A DNA stretch of 64,000 nucleotides from Bathynomus jamesi. Its lineage: Eukaryota; Arthropoda; Malacostraca; Isopoda; Cirolanidae. Positions 12,954 through 24,181 of the stretch are shown piece after piece. The stretch spans positions 354,001-418,000 of the forward strand of contig JAJOZX010001728.1 of NCBI GenBank assembly GCA_023014485.1, written 5' to 3'. Below the pieces are notes generated by a model that saw nothing but the letters and a program-made list of their open reading frames with translations, did not search any database and was not told where the DNA came from. Made by a program: the position numbers and the translations under genes. Each line of letters begins with the position of its first letter. Within the stretch, counting starts at the first letter, position 1.

Positions 12954-13097
12954 CAGTTAGGTCAACTGAATGCATGCCCGGTTAGGTTAACTGAATGCCC
13001 GGTTCAGTCAACTGTACGCCCTTGATGACTGGTTAGGTTAAGTCGTGATATTTTCGTTAGTTAGCCTTATAAGGCTAACTAAAGAAGGGCTGGGGCC
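12951..13097 (-). repeat. Core fragment of the 61.6-kb fold-back family
   Basis: The reverse complement contains AACTTAACC/GACTTAACC, AGGGCGTACAGTTGAC and ATTCAGTTAACC in the same order as the interior of the fold-back element at 61568-61873 (about 61668-61755). Here a 21-bp unit with GTTAGGTTAACTGAATGC is repeated about three times. A small palindrome TTAGCCTTATAAGGCTAA follows. The terminal repeats seen at 61.6 kb are absent. Confidence 0.5.
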
Positions 13098-13128
13098 CTG
13101 ATCTTCAGGTGATCCTTAATATATATAC

Positions 13129-13163
<35 letters not shown>

Positions 13164-14026
13164 ATATATGTTATAATGTTATAATGTTATTTAATGTTTC
13201 AGACCAACAAAGACCCTAGGATCCACTCATGGCTGGTCTACCTAACTGTGTTCGTGTATTGTGTATGTCCTCCGTGGTGGCGGAGGGGACCTACAATTTT
13301 ACGTGGGTTCCGAACCACAAGAACATAAGAAATTTATGTAAAAACTGCCGGTAAATTGGCAACGACCAATTTTTACGAAACTAAATAATTATCAATTTAA
13401 AACTAATTAATTATCAATTTAAAATTAAAGATAGAATCTCTGATCCAGAGGATCAAGTCATAATAGACTACTATCCACAAATATGTTACACTCTATATCT
13501 ATTTATAAAGGACATGCAAATATATCGGATCCAAAGAATCCAGTCAATTTCATTACGGTATCCATCAAGTCACGGTCCATATCGATAGCGGACCAAGTCA
13601 AAATTTACAATCATATACATTACAATAAATACACTTACGAGAAAAAGAGTAGGTGTGGCTGTAAAGACTGTACAGTATTGTAGAAATGTGTGTGCACCCA
13701 TTTTGGGTCTCCCATTTAAAGGTGTTTGTGGGGCAAGTGAAGATCATGAGTTTTTCAATACCTCACAGTACTATGGGGGGCACCGCTCGGCAGAGGAATC
13801 TCTTTAAATGGGGTGTGTAAGGACAGAGAGTATCCCCTAACCCAAGACGCTGCCTCCCTATATCCCACAACACTTGTGTTGAGCTGTGGGATCTATCCCC
13901 AGAAAGCCTTAATTTTACTACCTTAAACTATACCCTTTCTATCAACATATGCGTCTAATCGATTTTTAAACATGTTTATAGACGTGCTACTAATTACTTC
14001 TACCGGCAAACTATTCCAGCTATTTA

Positions 14027-15281
14027 CTATTCTATCGTAAAAACGTTTTTCGCAACTGCTGTCTCGAACCTTCTACTTGTCAACTTACACCCGTTATTTC
14101 TAGTCCTATTATATTGAGATATTTCGAAAAAGCTATCTCTATCTACGTTATCGAACCCATTCATAATTTTGAAAACCTGGATTAGATCACCCCTTAACCT
14201 CCTGGTCTCGAGTGTTGTCAATTTTAACTCCTTAAGCCTATCCTCGTACGACTTTGACCTAAGCGACGGAATCATCTTAGTTGCTCGTCTTTGAACTCTT
14301 TCGATTTTGTCTATATCTTTGCGCATATGCGGATTCCAAAATTGGACCGCGTACTCCAAATGGGGTCTAACTAATGATTTATAAAGTGGAACTATAATAT
14401 CGCGCGATTTGTACTCAAAATTTCGAGCTATAAAACCTAACACTTTGTTCGCCTTATTGACCGCTGCTGTACTTTGTTTCGCTACTTTTAAATCACCAGT
14501 GACTATAACTCCTAAATCTTTTTCCTGCTCTACGCTTGTTAAATCTTTCCCTGATATACTATACGCAAATTTACCGTCACGCGAACCTATATGCAAAATT
14601 TTGCACTTATCAACGTTAAATCACATTTGCCATGTGACTGACCAATCAACGATTTTATTCAGATCTTCCTGAATTTTACCTCTATCTTCGTCATTAATCG
14701 CCCTACCACCCAGCTTCGTGTCATCCGCAAACTTTGAAACTGTACTGACTAGGCCGACATCTAAATCGTTAATATATATAAGAAAAAGCAAGGGGCCCAA
14801 TACAGAACCCTGAGGAACGCCACTCGCTACATTAGCCCAGCACGACTCCGCTCCATCAACGACCACCCTCTGTTTCCTGCCTCGCAACCACTCTTCTAGC
14901 CAATTTATTACTACACCCCTGATTCCATGAGCCTTAGTTTTTTCAATGAGTCTTTTGTGCGGCACGGTGTCAAACGCTTTTTGAAAATCTAAATACACTA
15001 CATCATCCGCCCGTTGTCTATCGTAATCGTCAACCACGCTTTGGAAAAATTCTAAAAGATTAGTTAAGCAAGATTTGTTTCGCCTAAATCCGTGCTGCGT
15101 ATTTCTAACAAGTTTATGGTATTCTAAGTGTTCGACTATACGATCCCTAATTATTGATTCCAAAAGCTTACCTACAACAGACGTTAAACTGATTGGCCTA
15201 TAATTTCCCGCCGCACCTTTATCGCCTTTCTTAAAGATAGGTGTTACGTTTGCTAACTTGAAATTATCTGGTACGCACCCC
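14027..15281 (-). pseudogene. CR1 reverse transcriptase domain (broken)
   Basis: Reverse transcriptase fingers and palm are clear: NYRPISLTSV, VYLDFQKAFDTVPH, SGVPQGSVLGPLLFLIYIND and the catalytic FADDTK. The C-terminal region follows (RPHLEYAVQFWNP, ERVQRRATKMI). The frame breaks near 15285 and has a TGA after TWQM (about 14620). It shifts again near 14030 at a T run just before the conserved end. The product would copy the LINE RNA at a nicked target site. It is clearly inactive. Confidence 0.9.
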
Positions 15282-16706
15282 TCAGAAATAGACGCATTTC
15301 TTTGTTAGCGGCACAACAATGCTATCTTTTAATTCTTTTAGTTGTATGGGATATATGGAATCCGGACCCGGTGATTTACGCGTTTTCATTTTATCAATAT
15401 AGCGCATTACTTCCCCTTCACTAACGACAATATTATCCAAAATATTACCATTATCAAAAGGTATTATGTCTATGACCGTAGGGATATTCGTTACATCTTC
15501 TATAGTAAAAACTGACGTAAAAAATTCGTTTAGCAAGGTAGCCATTTCCTTGTTTTCAGAGACTAGATCTCCATTTACATTTTTTAATGGACCTAAGACA
15601 CTTTTTACTGGATTTCTATTATTGACGTATTGAAAGAATCGCTTGGGGTTTTCTTTACCGTCACGAGCTATGGAGATTTCAAATTCGCGTTTTGACTTTT
15701 TTATTACACTTTTAGCTTCACGCCTTAGAGATATGTAGTTGTTTCGTAACAACAGATTATCTTTATCGCACTTATATAGCCTATAAGCCCTATCTCTACT
15801 CTTTATAATGTCTCCTACTCTACAAGTAAACCACAAGGGCTTGTTGTTTACTTTCGCACGCTTAATTTTGTACGGTACACATTCCTCATTTATAGTCCTA
15901 AATACCGTTACGAACGATTCCCACATTAGTTTTGCGTTGGAGTTCCCCATTACGTTTTCCCAATTGACGTGTGAAAATTTATTTCGAAATTTACTAAAGT
16001 CTGCGTGCTGGAAGTTAGGAATTTTAGTCGAGTTAGTTGGTTTCGAGTGACTTACTGAGAGGACAAACTCCACCATATTGTGATCGCTATTGCTCAACGG
16101 TTCTATTACTTGAAGCTCAGTAATTAGCCTATCATCCGTAGTTATTACTAAATCTAAAATACTGTCCAACCTCGTAGGTTCCCCAACCTTTTGAATAAGA
16201 AAGCTATCCTCGAGAAAATTAACTAAACGATTACCTTCTGCGTCTCCCTGCATTGTATCGTAATTCACGTTGGCGCAATTAAAGTCACCCATAACTAAAG
16301 CCTGCTCACTACCGATTATTCTCTTTAGTTCACGATATAACGCTTCGTCCGTATCAGCTGTTTGATTTGGGGGCCTATATATAACCGCAACAAGAAGCTT
16401 GAAATCGTTCAATTTAAGTTCTGCTATAGTCGAATCTATCGGTTCTGGAATTGAGTGCTTTACTTCTATAACGTTCGCAATATTATCTTTGATATACAAC
16501 ATAACACCGCCTCCTCGCCTACCTATTCTGTTTTTAACAAAAAGTCTATAACCTTTAATTTGATACTCCCCTACAAAGTCACGTGTTTCAGTGCTAAGCC
16601 ACGATTCATTTATCGCAATTAAATCATAGTCTTTACAAGCAATTAAAGAAAAAAATTCGTTTATTTTATTTCGTAGGCTACGAGCATTTAAGGATAGAAC
16701 CTTCAA
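15282..16706 (-). pseudogene. CR1 endonuclease plus start of reverse transcriptase
   Basis: The 474-residue frame begins with an AP-type endonuclease: LSLNARSLRNK, a catalytic-site NESW, VAVIYRPPN, VMGDFN and the terminal SDHNMVEF. A linker follows (KSKREFEISIARDGKENPKRFFQYV), then the first reverse transcriptase motif, TRKSPGPDSIYPIQLKEL. The frame is lost at about 15290, just where it should enter NYRPISL. These residues support a once functional target-nicking endonuclease. Confidence 0.9.
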
Positions 16707-16756
16707 ATTGTTTGTAATTGCGACACCTTCGCGAGCGCGGGGGAAATTTGTGGAAT

Positions 16757-17413
16757 TTACGCTGGGACCGTTCGGGTTACGGCAGCCTGAAAAGAAGAGA
16801 CAGTATTATGAAATAGTCTTCCTAAACGCGCAGCTCCAACTTCATTAAGATGAAGTCCATCTTCGAGGAACAAGTCTCTCCTGCCGTAGAAACTGTTCCA
16901 AAAATTTGCAAAATGCACTCCTTCCTGTTGGCAAAGAGACTTTAGGTTATTGTTAATATAGGTCGCCTTGCTGTAGAAATCGCTTCGTTGGATAATTCGA
17001 GGAAGTATACCTGTTAAAACAATCTTATTAGTTTTCTCCTTTAATCGCTCTAATAAGTCCCTGTACCGAGCCAGCAGTTCTTCCGATCTAGAATTTAAAA
17101 CGTTATTAGTACCGACATGAATAACATACGTTGTGTCCTCGGAGGTACTGTCTGTAAAATGGTCAACATTATTAGTTATATCCTCCACCCTTGCACCAGG
17201 GTAGCAGTAACGGCGCCTACGACGAGGGTTTCTCCCACAGAATTCCTCGAGCTGCCCTCGAACAATGGAATCACCAACGAGTCGTATTTCCGGTTCATCA
17301 GTATCTTCGAACCCTAAAACAGAAAACTTATTGCTTGTTATTACTGGTAGACAAGGCTTTGCTTTTCTCAATGGGGCTCCATTTCGCACTCGAACGAAGG
17401 GTTGGGAACTAGG
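16757..17413 (-). pseudogene. CR1 ORF1 SGNH-hydrolase domain, 5' truncated
   Basis: The block order of an SGNH hydrolase is visible: RLVGDSIV with the nucleophile Ser, YPGARVEDI with the Gly, HVGTNNV with the Asn, and DGLHLNEVG with the Asp and His. Esterase domains of this kind occur in ORF1 of many CR1 elements. The apparent start Met at 17428 lies in SINE sequence, because the text up to 17415 matches the SINE tail. The true N-terminus is therefore missing and the visible start is an artefact of fusion. Confidence 0.85.
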
Positions 17414-17414
17414 G

Positions 17415-17521
17415 GTCAAGCTTTTCACTCCACTTTAGACCTACAGTTTAACGTGGAATCCGAACCACGCCCCATCACCAGCCCAGCGTCTTAACCACTA
17501 GGCCACCTAGGGTACCCATTT
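17415..17521 (-). mobile_element. Dimeric tRNA SINE (family 1), downstream half
   Basis: Tail and second tRNA-like module, with GGTTCGGATTCCACG on the minus strand. The SINE tail is cut at the CR1 junction on its left. On its right it is cut at ACCCATTT by the fold-back element at 17522-18079. Confidence 0.75.
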
Positions 17522-18079
17522 CGTGACCCGACAATTCAGCGCAGGACAATTCAGCGCCGACAATTCAGCGCCGACAATTCAGCGCAAGACAATTCAGCGC
17601 AAGACAATTCAGCGCGAAAATACCAACAAAGAAGAAGAAATAACAAATCCAGAGGGAAGAGAGGCTTGCAACTGTTAGGTTAGGTTAGGTTAGGTTAGGT
17701 TAGGTTTCTAGTTTTTTAATTAAAATCTTAATTTTAACAATTCTAACAAATTTTGTTTTTTTAAATAAAATTTTAATAATTATACTCCTTTGAATTTTAT
17801 CTCCGATTTGTCACTCCTTCGTTACGGTATTTATGTCACTCCTTTTTTATGTCACTCCTTTGAAATGTCACTCCTTCGATACAGACCCAATTTAGCATAT
17901 ATATAAATATACAAATTTTTCTCTTTTTTATTTATTGCGATTTATTTTTATTATTTTTAACTAAACTTTTAACTGTACTGACTTGCGCTGAATTGTCGGC
18001 GCTGAATTGTCTTGCTCTGAATTGTCTTTGCGCTGAATTGTCGGCGCTGAATTGTCCTGCGCTGAATTGTCGGTGCTCC
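17522..18079. mobile_element. Fold-back element with GACAATTCAGCGC repeats
   Basis: Each end carries about six copies of a 14-16 bp unit with GACAATTCAGCGC; the two arrays are inverted relative to each other. The element splits a SINE and is flanked by a perfect 8-bp duplication, ACCCATTT (17514-17521 and 18080-18087). The interior is AT-rich and includes (TTAGG)6. There is no coding capacity. Its ends resemble those of the element at 61568-61873. Confidence 0.8.
17675..17704 (+). repeat. Interstitial (TTAGG)6 telomere-type repeat
   Basis: Six perfect tandem copies of the ancestral arthropod telomere unit lie inside the fold-back element. It is not at a chromosome end here. Confidence 0.9.
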
Positions 18080-18218
18080 ACCCATTTATCTACCAACCAC
18101 TTTCTTTATTGTGTGGAAGGATGAACACCTGGGTTTTGCTGCGCGCCGGCTGCTGTCGGGTCTCGAACCCGGGGCCGATGGATTCGTAGTCAGCGACGCT
18201 AACCACTACACCACCGAG

Positions 18219-18224
<6 letters not shown>
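18080..18224 (-). mobile_element. Dimeric tRNA SINE (family 1), upstream half
   Basis: The linker and first tRNA-like module are present: GGTGGTGTAGTGGTTAGCG and GGGTTCGAGACCCGAC on the minus strand. With 17415-17521 it forms one SINE split by the 558-bp fold-back insertion. (AT)n follows to about 18265. Confidence 0.75.
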
Positions 18225-18265
<41 letters not shown>

Positions 18266-18267
<2 letters not shown>

Positions 18268-18979
18268 CTTAAATTATTTTAAATACCTAAAAATACTAAA
18301 TCACTAAGGAAATTTTGATAGTACACATTCTAAATTGTAGACCGCAGTCTATAGTGTAAATATGCTGCAGACCGCACGCTATAGTGTAAATATTTTTGTA
18401 GACCGTACGCTATAGTAGCACCGAAAAGTTTCTCTCGGAACTAGGTTCCAAATTGGTGACCGCATAGACACTAATAAGGAACTTACTGGCTATCTTTTTT
18501 AACCCTGTATACCAAAAAGCTATAACAAAAATGGGACCGCTACAGTCAATGGTAGGAACCGTTTCTTACTTGGAACGTTGAAGTTACAAAATGACAACTA
18601 ACGAACTTTACAGCTTACAGTGTACAATTATGTAAATAAAAAGATATTTAGTTACAGTACACAAATAATAACTGTACTAAAAAAAAGAACTTCAAAACTT
18701 AATTAATAATTAAATAAATACCCGCAAAACAAATAAATTAATTTCTTACTAAAACAATATAAGTACTATGCTGTAAATTACAATTCATAAGATGTCCATC
18801 TCTACAAATTCGGTACGATAAGTTGTCAATTACAGGTAAAGCTGTGTCTATCTCTACGAATTCGGTACGATAAGTTGTCAATTACAGGTAAAGCTGTGTC
18901 TATCTCTTCATGACATTTGAGGATAAGATTTACATTTATTATTAATGCTTAACATAAGAAAAAACTTATTTCTTACTAT
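18266..18979. other. Non-coding DNA with two short tandem repeats
   Basis: About three copies of a 26-30 bp unit with AGACCGCACGCTATAGTGTA lie at 18340-18415. Two copies of a unit of roughly 55 bp, with GAATTCGGTACGATAAGTTG, lie at about 18790-18903. No gene is seen. Confidence 0.6.
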
Positions 18980-19080
18980 TAGTGATGTAGGTCACATCCG
19001 CACATTTTCTCGTATCCGCATCCGCACTTTGGATATATAATAAATATTTTTCACGTGTTACTTTCGTGAAATAATTTTCA
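18980..19080. mobile_element. hAT-like terminal fragment with GCGGAT repeats
   Basis: The terminus TAGTGATGTAGGTCACATCC resembles the end of the GAGATC-type element at 12271, but the hexamers inside it are GCGGAT, written as ATCCGC on this strand. Only one end is present. Confidence 0.5.
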
Positions 19081-19083
19081 TAT

Positions 19084-19114
<31 letters not shown>

Positions 19115-19116
19115 AC

Positions 19117-19405
19117 CTTTGGTTAGCTTCCGCCCGAATTGTTCATTCTGACGAAGGTCAAGCTTTTCACTCCATCTTAGACCTACAGTTTAACGTGGAA
19201 TCCGAACCACGCCCCATCAGCAGCCCAGCGTCTTAACCACTAGGCCACCTAGGGTACCCATTTATCTACCAACCACTTTTCTTTTTTTATTGTGTGGAAG
19301 GATGAACAGCTGGGTTTTGCTGCGCGCCGGCTGCCGTCGGGTCTCGAACCCGGGGCCGATGGATTCGTAGTCAGCGACGCTAACCACTACACCACCGAGG
19401 GGCAA
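19117..19405 (-). mobile_element. Dimeric tRNA SINE (family 1), full copy
   Basis: This is the best-preserved copy. On the minus strand module 1 has GGTGGTGTAGTGGTTAGCG and GGGTTCGAGACCCGAC, and module 2 has GGTGGCCTAGTGGTTAAG and GGTTCGGATTCCACG. The tail ends GGGCGGAAGCTAACC. (AT)n flanks it on the left. Confidence 0.8.
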
Positions 19406-19431
19406 TATATAATATAATATATAGGGTGAAC

Positions 19432-19647
19432 CAAATGTAGGTGGACAGTAAATGATAACGTTTATTTTGAGAATACATATTTAATTTTTTTGTATACTAT
19501 AATACAAAATAAAATTTAAATAAATTTAGTTATAATATTTAATATAATAAAACACAAACACCATAGTTATAATGAACACCATAGTTATAATATAATATAA
19601 CACAAACCGTATTCAATCTACTGTCCACCTACTTTTGGTTCACCGTG
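19432..19647. mobile_element. Mariner-type MITE
   Basis: The inverted ends are (T/C)A(G/C)GGTGAACCAAA followed by GTAGGTGGACAGT. The interior is AT-rich and non-coding, with a short duplication around AACACCATAGTTATAAT. TA-rich flanks fit a Tc1/mariner target. Confidence 0.65.
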
Positions 19648-19924
19648 TATAATACTATATATACACAATATATAATATGTGTCCTTTATACATGTAGCGG
19701 AGTATTTTGTCGTTTCGACTTAGGCTTTCCGCAGGTTGTCGTTTGGTATTTTAGGTGAGAGCAGCTGCTGGCCACAAATTTGCAAACGTTGCACATGTAC
19801 ACCCTTTTATTCTTTGACGTAAAAGTCACATGTCTAGTTGTGTGTTGTGTTGCGTTTTGTTTTGTGTCGCCCACTTACACATTTTATTTTTTAGGTGATT
19901 TACATCAACTCACTCATCGATCAT

Positions 19925-22290
19925 CATGCCTTGAAAGTGTAAAAATCACCCCGACAATTTCTGTTACGTGCGCGGCTCGTTGGCGACTAAATCACAACGG
20001 CGTACACTCACGATGGATCTTCGGAAAACTTACCGGTTATACTTCGGCTGTCCACTAGGCGACCAAGATAAGGCGTGGGCGCCACATGTTATCTGTACAG
20101 CTTGTTCGAATGGATACTCTTCCCTAGACCCATGATATGGAGGGAGCCGAGAGACCATCAGGGCGAGTATTACTTTTGCAATGTTAACATAACTGGATAC
20201 TCCGTGAAGAACAAGCATAACATCGTTTATCCGAACGTAGACTCCGCGATTAGACCTCCCTCCCGATGACATGATGCCGATTCCGGTACCTCCACGGCAT
20301 GGACTCGATTCTTTAGACGACGAAAGGGAATCCGACGAAGGTGCGATTGGCAGAGATGCGGGACCTTCGGCCGATCTTGACGAAGAGCAATCGGAGCCGG
20401 AGAGGCTTACCCAAAACGAGTTGAATGACCTCATTACAGACCTATCCCTCTCCAAAGAGAAATCAGAACTTCTCTCCTCGAGACTCAAGCAGAAACACCT
20501 ACTTGAGAAGAACGTCCGAGTGTGTCACTATCGAAAACGAAACCATGATTTGGCGACATTCTTTACAGGAGACGGTCCGCTCTGCTATTGCTATGATATC
20601 AGTGGACTTTTCGAGAACTTGTCATAGGTACACACACCATCTGAGTGGCGACTCTTCATTGATTCCTCACAGCGAAGCTTGAAAGCGGTTTTCTTGCATA
20701 ACGGGAACTTAAAGACGCCCATCCCGATCGCCCACTCCGTTCATCTAAAGGAGACATACGATAACATGAATATACTACTCGAAGCAATCTAATACAGCAC
20801 TCATCAATGGAATATCTGTGGTGATCTCAAAGTCATTGGTATGTTAATGGGTATGGAAAAACTATATATGCTTGCACTATGGTATCGTATGTGGTACCTT
20901 TATTTCTTAATTAAATATAAATTATTAATTAATTGAATTAAATATCTACAAAATTGCCTCGGGATTGGCGACATAGCCTATTGGGAATTAAAATAATTGC
21001 CATACATACATAGAACCCAATATGGAAGCACTGGGCCCACCCAACCACAAGAAAAATTTATTGTTTCGTGTTCAAAATTTTCCACTGCTGACTCATGAAA
21101 ATTACTTTGAGAGAAGAGTCAACGAACTTTGCAAATTCAGCAAATAATAAAATACGAAGATTTATATGAGCGGCACTCGGAGCTGCTTATGTTACAGCGA
21201 TGCTTTAAGCAAGGAAGATGTACTTTATCTTCCTATAAGTTCTGAGTGAAATCCTCTTAATATAAAACCTAATAACTATAAAAAGGATAGGCCTATTGCT
21301 TCAGGTATTTAAGTGTAGTGAATGCCTATAGCAAATAAACCGAAAGAGATCGTCGCGCCCTACATCGAAACAGAAGCGAGGCTCAACGAAATAATAAGGT
21401 AAGGCAATTTCTTTATTTACCATTACACAGCGCAAATACCGAAGGCAAATAAACAAAGAGGTCCTTTGAAGACCTACATATACATAACTCTAACGAAAAA
21501 ACGTAGGGCTTTTGTCGTTAACTTTCCACTGTAATCTGCTGGAAATTTCCAACGGATGAGGGTATCAGGCAATCAACCCCTAGCCCTATATAGTTTTTTC
21601 ACAATGGGCATGCAACGAGGGTTCACGAAATACTGTTTCTTATGCCTATATGGACAGCCGTGCTACCGAGGATCATTACATCAGACGTGACTGGCATCAA
21701 AGAAGCACATACGAGCCAGGAACGGGCAGTGTCCAGTGTGTTCCTTTAGTTGATCCAAAGATGATTTTCCTGCCACCTCTCCACATTAAGCGCGGCTTAA
21801 TGAAAAAATTTGTGAAAGCGATGGGTAAGGCGAATTCGAGAGGGTTTCGATATCTTATTGAGAAATTTGCAAACATCAGTGCCGCGAAATTGAAGGAGGG
21901 AATCTTGTGGGACCCCAAATCAGGGAGGTTCTGCAGGATGAAGGCTTTGAAGAAAGCCTCATTGCCTTAGAACTAAAAGTATGCAGGCTTTCAAATGGAT
22001 TTGTGGAAACTTCTTGGGTAACCACAAGTTTCCCGCATGCAAAGATGGAGTTCAGAAACCGCTCGATGCATATCAAGAAATGGGCTGTCGCATGTCCTTG
22101 AAAATACAGTTTTTACATTCGCATCTAGATTTCTTCCGAAAACCTTGGTGCGGTGAGTGACGAACAGGGGGAACGCTTCCATCAAGATATCCAGTCAATG
22201 GTAAATCACTACCAAGGTTTCTGGAACGAAAGTATGCTGGCAGACTACTGCTGGATGTTGTACTGCGACGATCCGGACAAGGTTTAAAAA
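19925..22290 (+). pseudogene. Relic of a conserved uncharacterised (probably transposon-derived) protein
   Basis: Fragments in order match a protein type I recall from many invertebrate genomes with no known function: KCKNHPDNFCYVCGSL, FGCPLGDQDKAWAPHVICTAC, RLTQNELNDLITDL, FIDSS..SLKAVFLHNG, WNICGDLKVIGMLMGM, LVDPKMIFLPPLHIKRGLMK, MSLKIQFLHSHLDFF and RFHQDIQ. The early Cys/His text suggests a zinc finger. The Asp residues in IDSS and CGDLK and the Glu before RFHQD could form an RNase H-type acid triad, which is inference. The start is MP-stop-KCK (TGA), and several frameshifts follow. A 0.75-kb insertion splits it at 20856-21602. No terminal repeats were found. Confidence 0.7.
20856..21602. 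mobile_element. Insertion with GAAAAACTATATA ends and ~10-bp duplication
   Basis: It interrupts the preceding relic between the residues MGM and QRGFTKYC. Left end GAAAAACTATATA and right end TATATAGTTTTTTC are inverted. Flanks AATGGGTATG and AATGGGCATG form an imperfect 10-bp target duplication. The lack of GT-AG borders argues against an intron. A 9-10 bp duplication would suit a Mutator-like MITE, but no transposase is present. Confidence 0.6.
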
Positions 22291-22509
22291 AGAAAATCGT
22301 ACTCGCAACGTTTTTAGGTTGGTGTACATTTCTTTTTATGAATAAAGTTGTACTTTTACGATAAATTGTACTGAATTAACACCAGTCATATTTCGATAAC
22401 TAGATGAGCTAGAGGAAAACCGAAAACAGATTTAGAATCAACGTACAAACCCGGTCTAGAACAGTGTGTGTATACATCTTTGATGAGAGAAAAAGTTCGA
22501 TTTTGTCGA

Positions 22510-22750
22510 CCAGTGAATTATCTACTATATAAAAGCAAGTTGTGTGTGTGTCTGTCTGTGTGTGTGTATGTTGGTTAACTTTTGGGTCTCTAAAAGGAGC
22601 ATGGTTGGTTGGTTGGTTGGTCCCCCAATTACTAGGGTTTCACTTATTTGGTCAGTAAAACTATAGTCATGAAAATCTTAAGCCTCACAAATCTTGACAC
22701 AATGTGAAGCTCAAGATTTTCATGGCTGCGTTCTTTTACAGACAGACAGG
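22510..22750. mobile_element. Helitron-like fragment with a recurrent module
   Basis: It opens with CTACTATATAAAAGCAAG, like many animal Helitron 5' ends. It carries an inverted module (TGAAAATCTTAAGCCTCAC and GTGAAGCTCAAGATTTTCA) shared with 47940-48390 and 59460-59610. No 3' CTRR end was identified. Confidence 0.4.
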
Positions 22751-23106
22751 TATATATGTATAATATTTTTAATCTAAGGAGTGATACGACGGAAAATAAA
22801 AAACAATTTGAATAATTAAAATTTAATACAATCAGCCCACCCCAAGCAAGTGCTGGACATAATAGCTAGTCTATAATAAATCCAAGTTCACTGTTTATTT
22901 AGATTAAATGCGCTGAAACAATTAAATTCGAACAGGGTGCTCATAAACTTCGATATCAGAGATATAAAGAAATTTTAGTCAATAAACTTTCCTATAGTGT
23001 TCGAATTTATGGGTATCCCTTAGTACTGTAAGTTATATACTTGTCATTATTTAAATAGACTTTACAGTAATGCCCTGTACCCTTTATATATAGTATATAT
23101 ACACAC
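22751..23106. other. Unannotated AT-rich DNA
   Basis: No gene or repeat with recognisable ends. Confidence 0.5.
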
Positions 23107-23667
23107 AGTGTGTTATCAAATTATGTTTCATAAATTAGCATACATATTCAGGACGTGAAAGTGAACAAAAAAGTTCCTATGAACATAAATCCGCAATCGC
23201 TTCGTTTCCTAGATACATTGCTTTTTTGCAGAGGACGATGCTATTCCCTGTACACCTATTGTATGATTTCTAGATATATCAGAGAACAATAAATTATTAT
23301 TATTATTATTATTATTATTTTATTATTATTATCTTTAGTATTGTGACAAATTTTATCTCGATTATAACAAACGCGAACCACGTCATTTCCGATGCATTAC
23401 ATAAAAGAAAATATAGAAGCAATACTCTTCATAACTTGAAAAAAAATAATAATAATACTAATAATACTAATACTACTAATAATAATAATATTTTATTGCT
23501 CTCTGATATGTCTAAAAAGCATACAATAGGTGAGTATCGTCCTCGGCAAAAAAAGCAACGTATCTCGGAAACGAAGCGATTGCGGATTTATGTTCATAAG
23601 AACTTTTTTGTTCACTTTCACGTCCTGAATATGTATACTAACTTATGAAACAATTTGATAACACCCT
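23107..23667. mobile_element. Mariner MITE with ~185-bp inverted arms
   Basis: The arms at 23107-23296 and about 23480-23667 begin AGNGTGTTATCAAATT. They share the inner text AAAAAAGTTCYTATGAACAT and CGCTTCGTTTCC. The centre is (TTA)n/(TAA)n. The same AAAAAGTTCATATGAACAT signature occurs in the ends of the mariner at 49162, so this is probably a non-autonomous relative of DD41D mariners. Confidence 0.7.
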
Positions 23668-23678
23668 ATATATATATA

Positions 23679-23723
<45 letters not shown>

Positions 23724-23813
23724 TATTTCTCACTTAAGTGACACGTGAAAAATATTTATTATTTATGATGAATAAAACCACTTTGTGTTTCTTTTCCCTT
23801 CGTGGTTTTATTC

Positions 23814-23848
<35 letters not shown>

Positions 23849-24181
23849 GGTGTGACCGTTGCCCTCCAAAATCAAAAAATGGTCCTTACAATGCTGTTCA
23901 AAGTTTTACTGTTGTGTATTTATCTAGGAAACACCACTGTAAATTTTCTTGGAGATCGGTGCATGTTTGAGCTAGCACCGTCGTACCAGCAAGTATTGCT
24001 ATTTCAGCTTATGAACTTCATAAATAAGTGTGAAAATAGCACATTTTATCAGATTTTCATTTCCTGGTCTGGAACGCTGACCCACAAATTTTCCACGTAT
24101 TATTTTATTGCATTTAATTTTAATGATGCTCTTTTCTTTTCCCTTGACAGTGATTTGATGTTGTGAATAGAGAATTTAATC

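Larger units (their letters stand above)
13180..17414 (-). mobile_element. CR1-type non-LTR retrotransposon, degenerate
   Basis: On the minus strand, in order: an SGNH-hydrolase ORF1 part, an endonuclease/exonuclease/phosphatase domain, a reverse transcriptase, and a roughly 0.7-kb 3' region ending in short ATTATAAC-type repeats near 13180. This domain order is characteristic of the CR1 clade. The 5' end is lost: at 17414/17415 it joins SINE sequence abruptly. A second, shorter copy of the same 3' region is at 33867-34568. Confidence 0.85.

Noticed and set aside
17675..17704. True telomere
   Set aside because: Only six TTAGG units, located inside a transposable element with target duplications and complex sequence on both sides.
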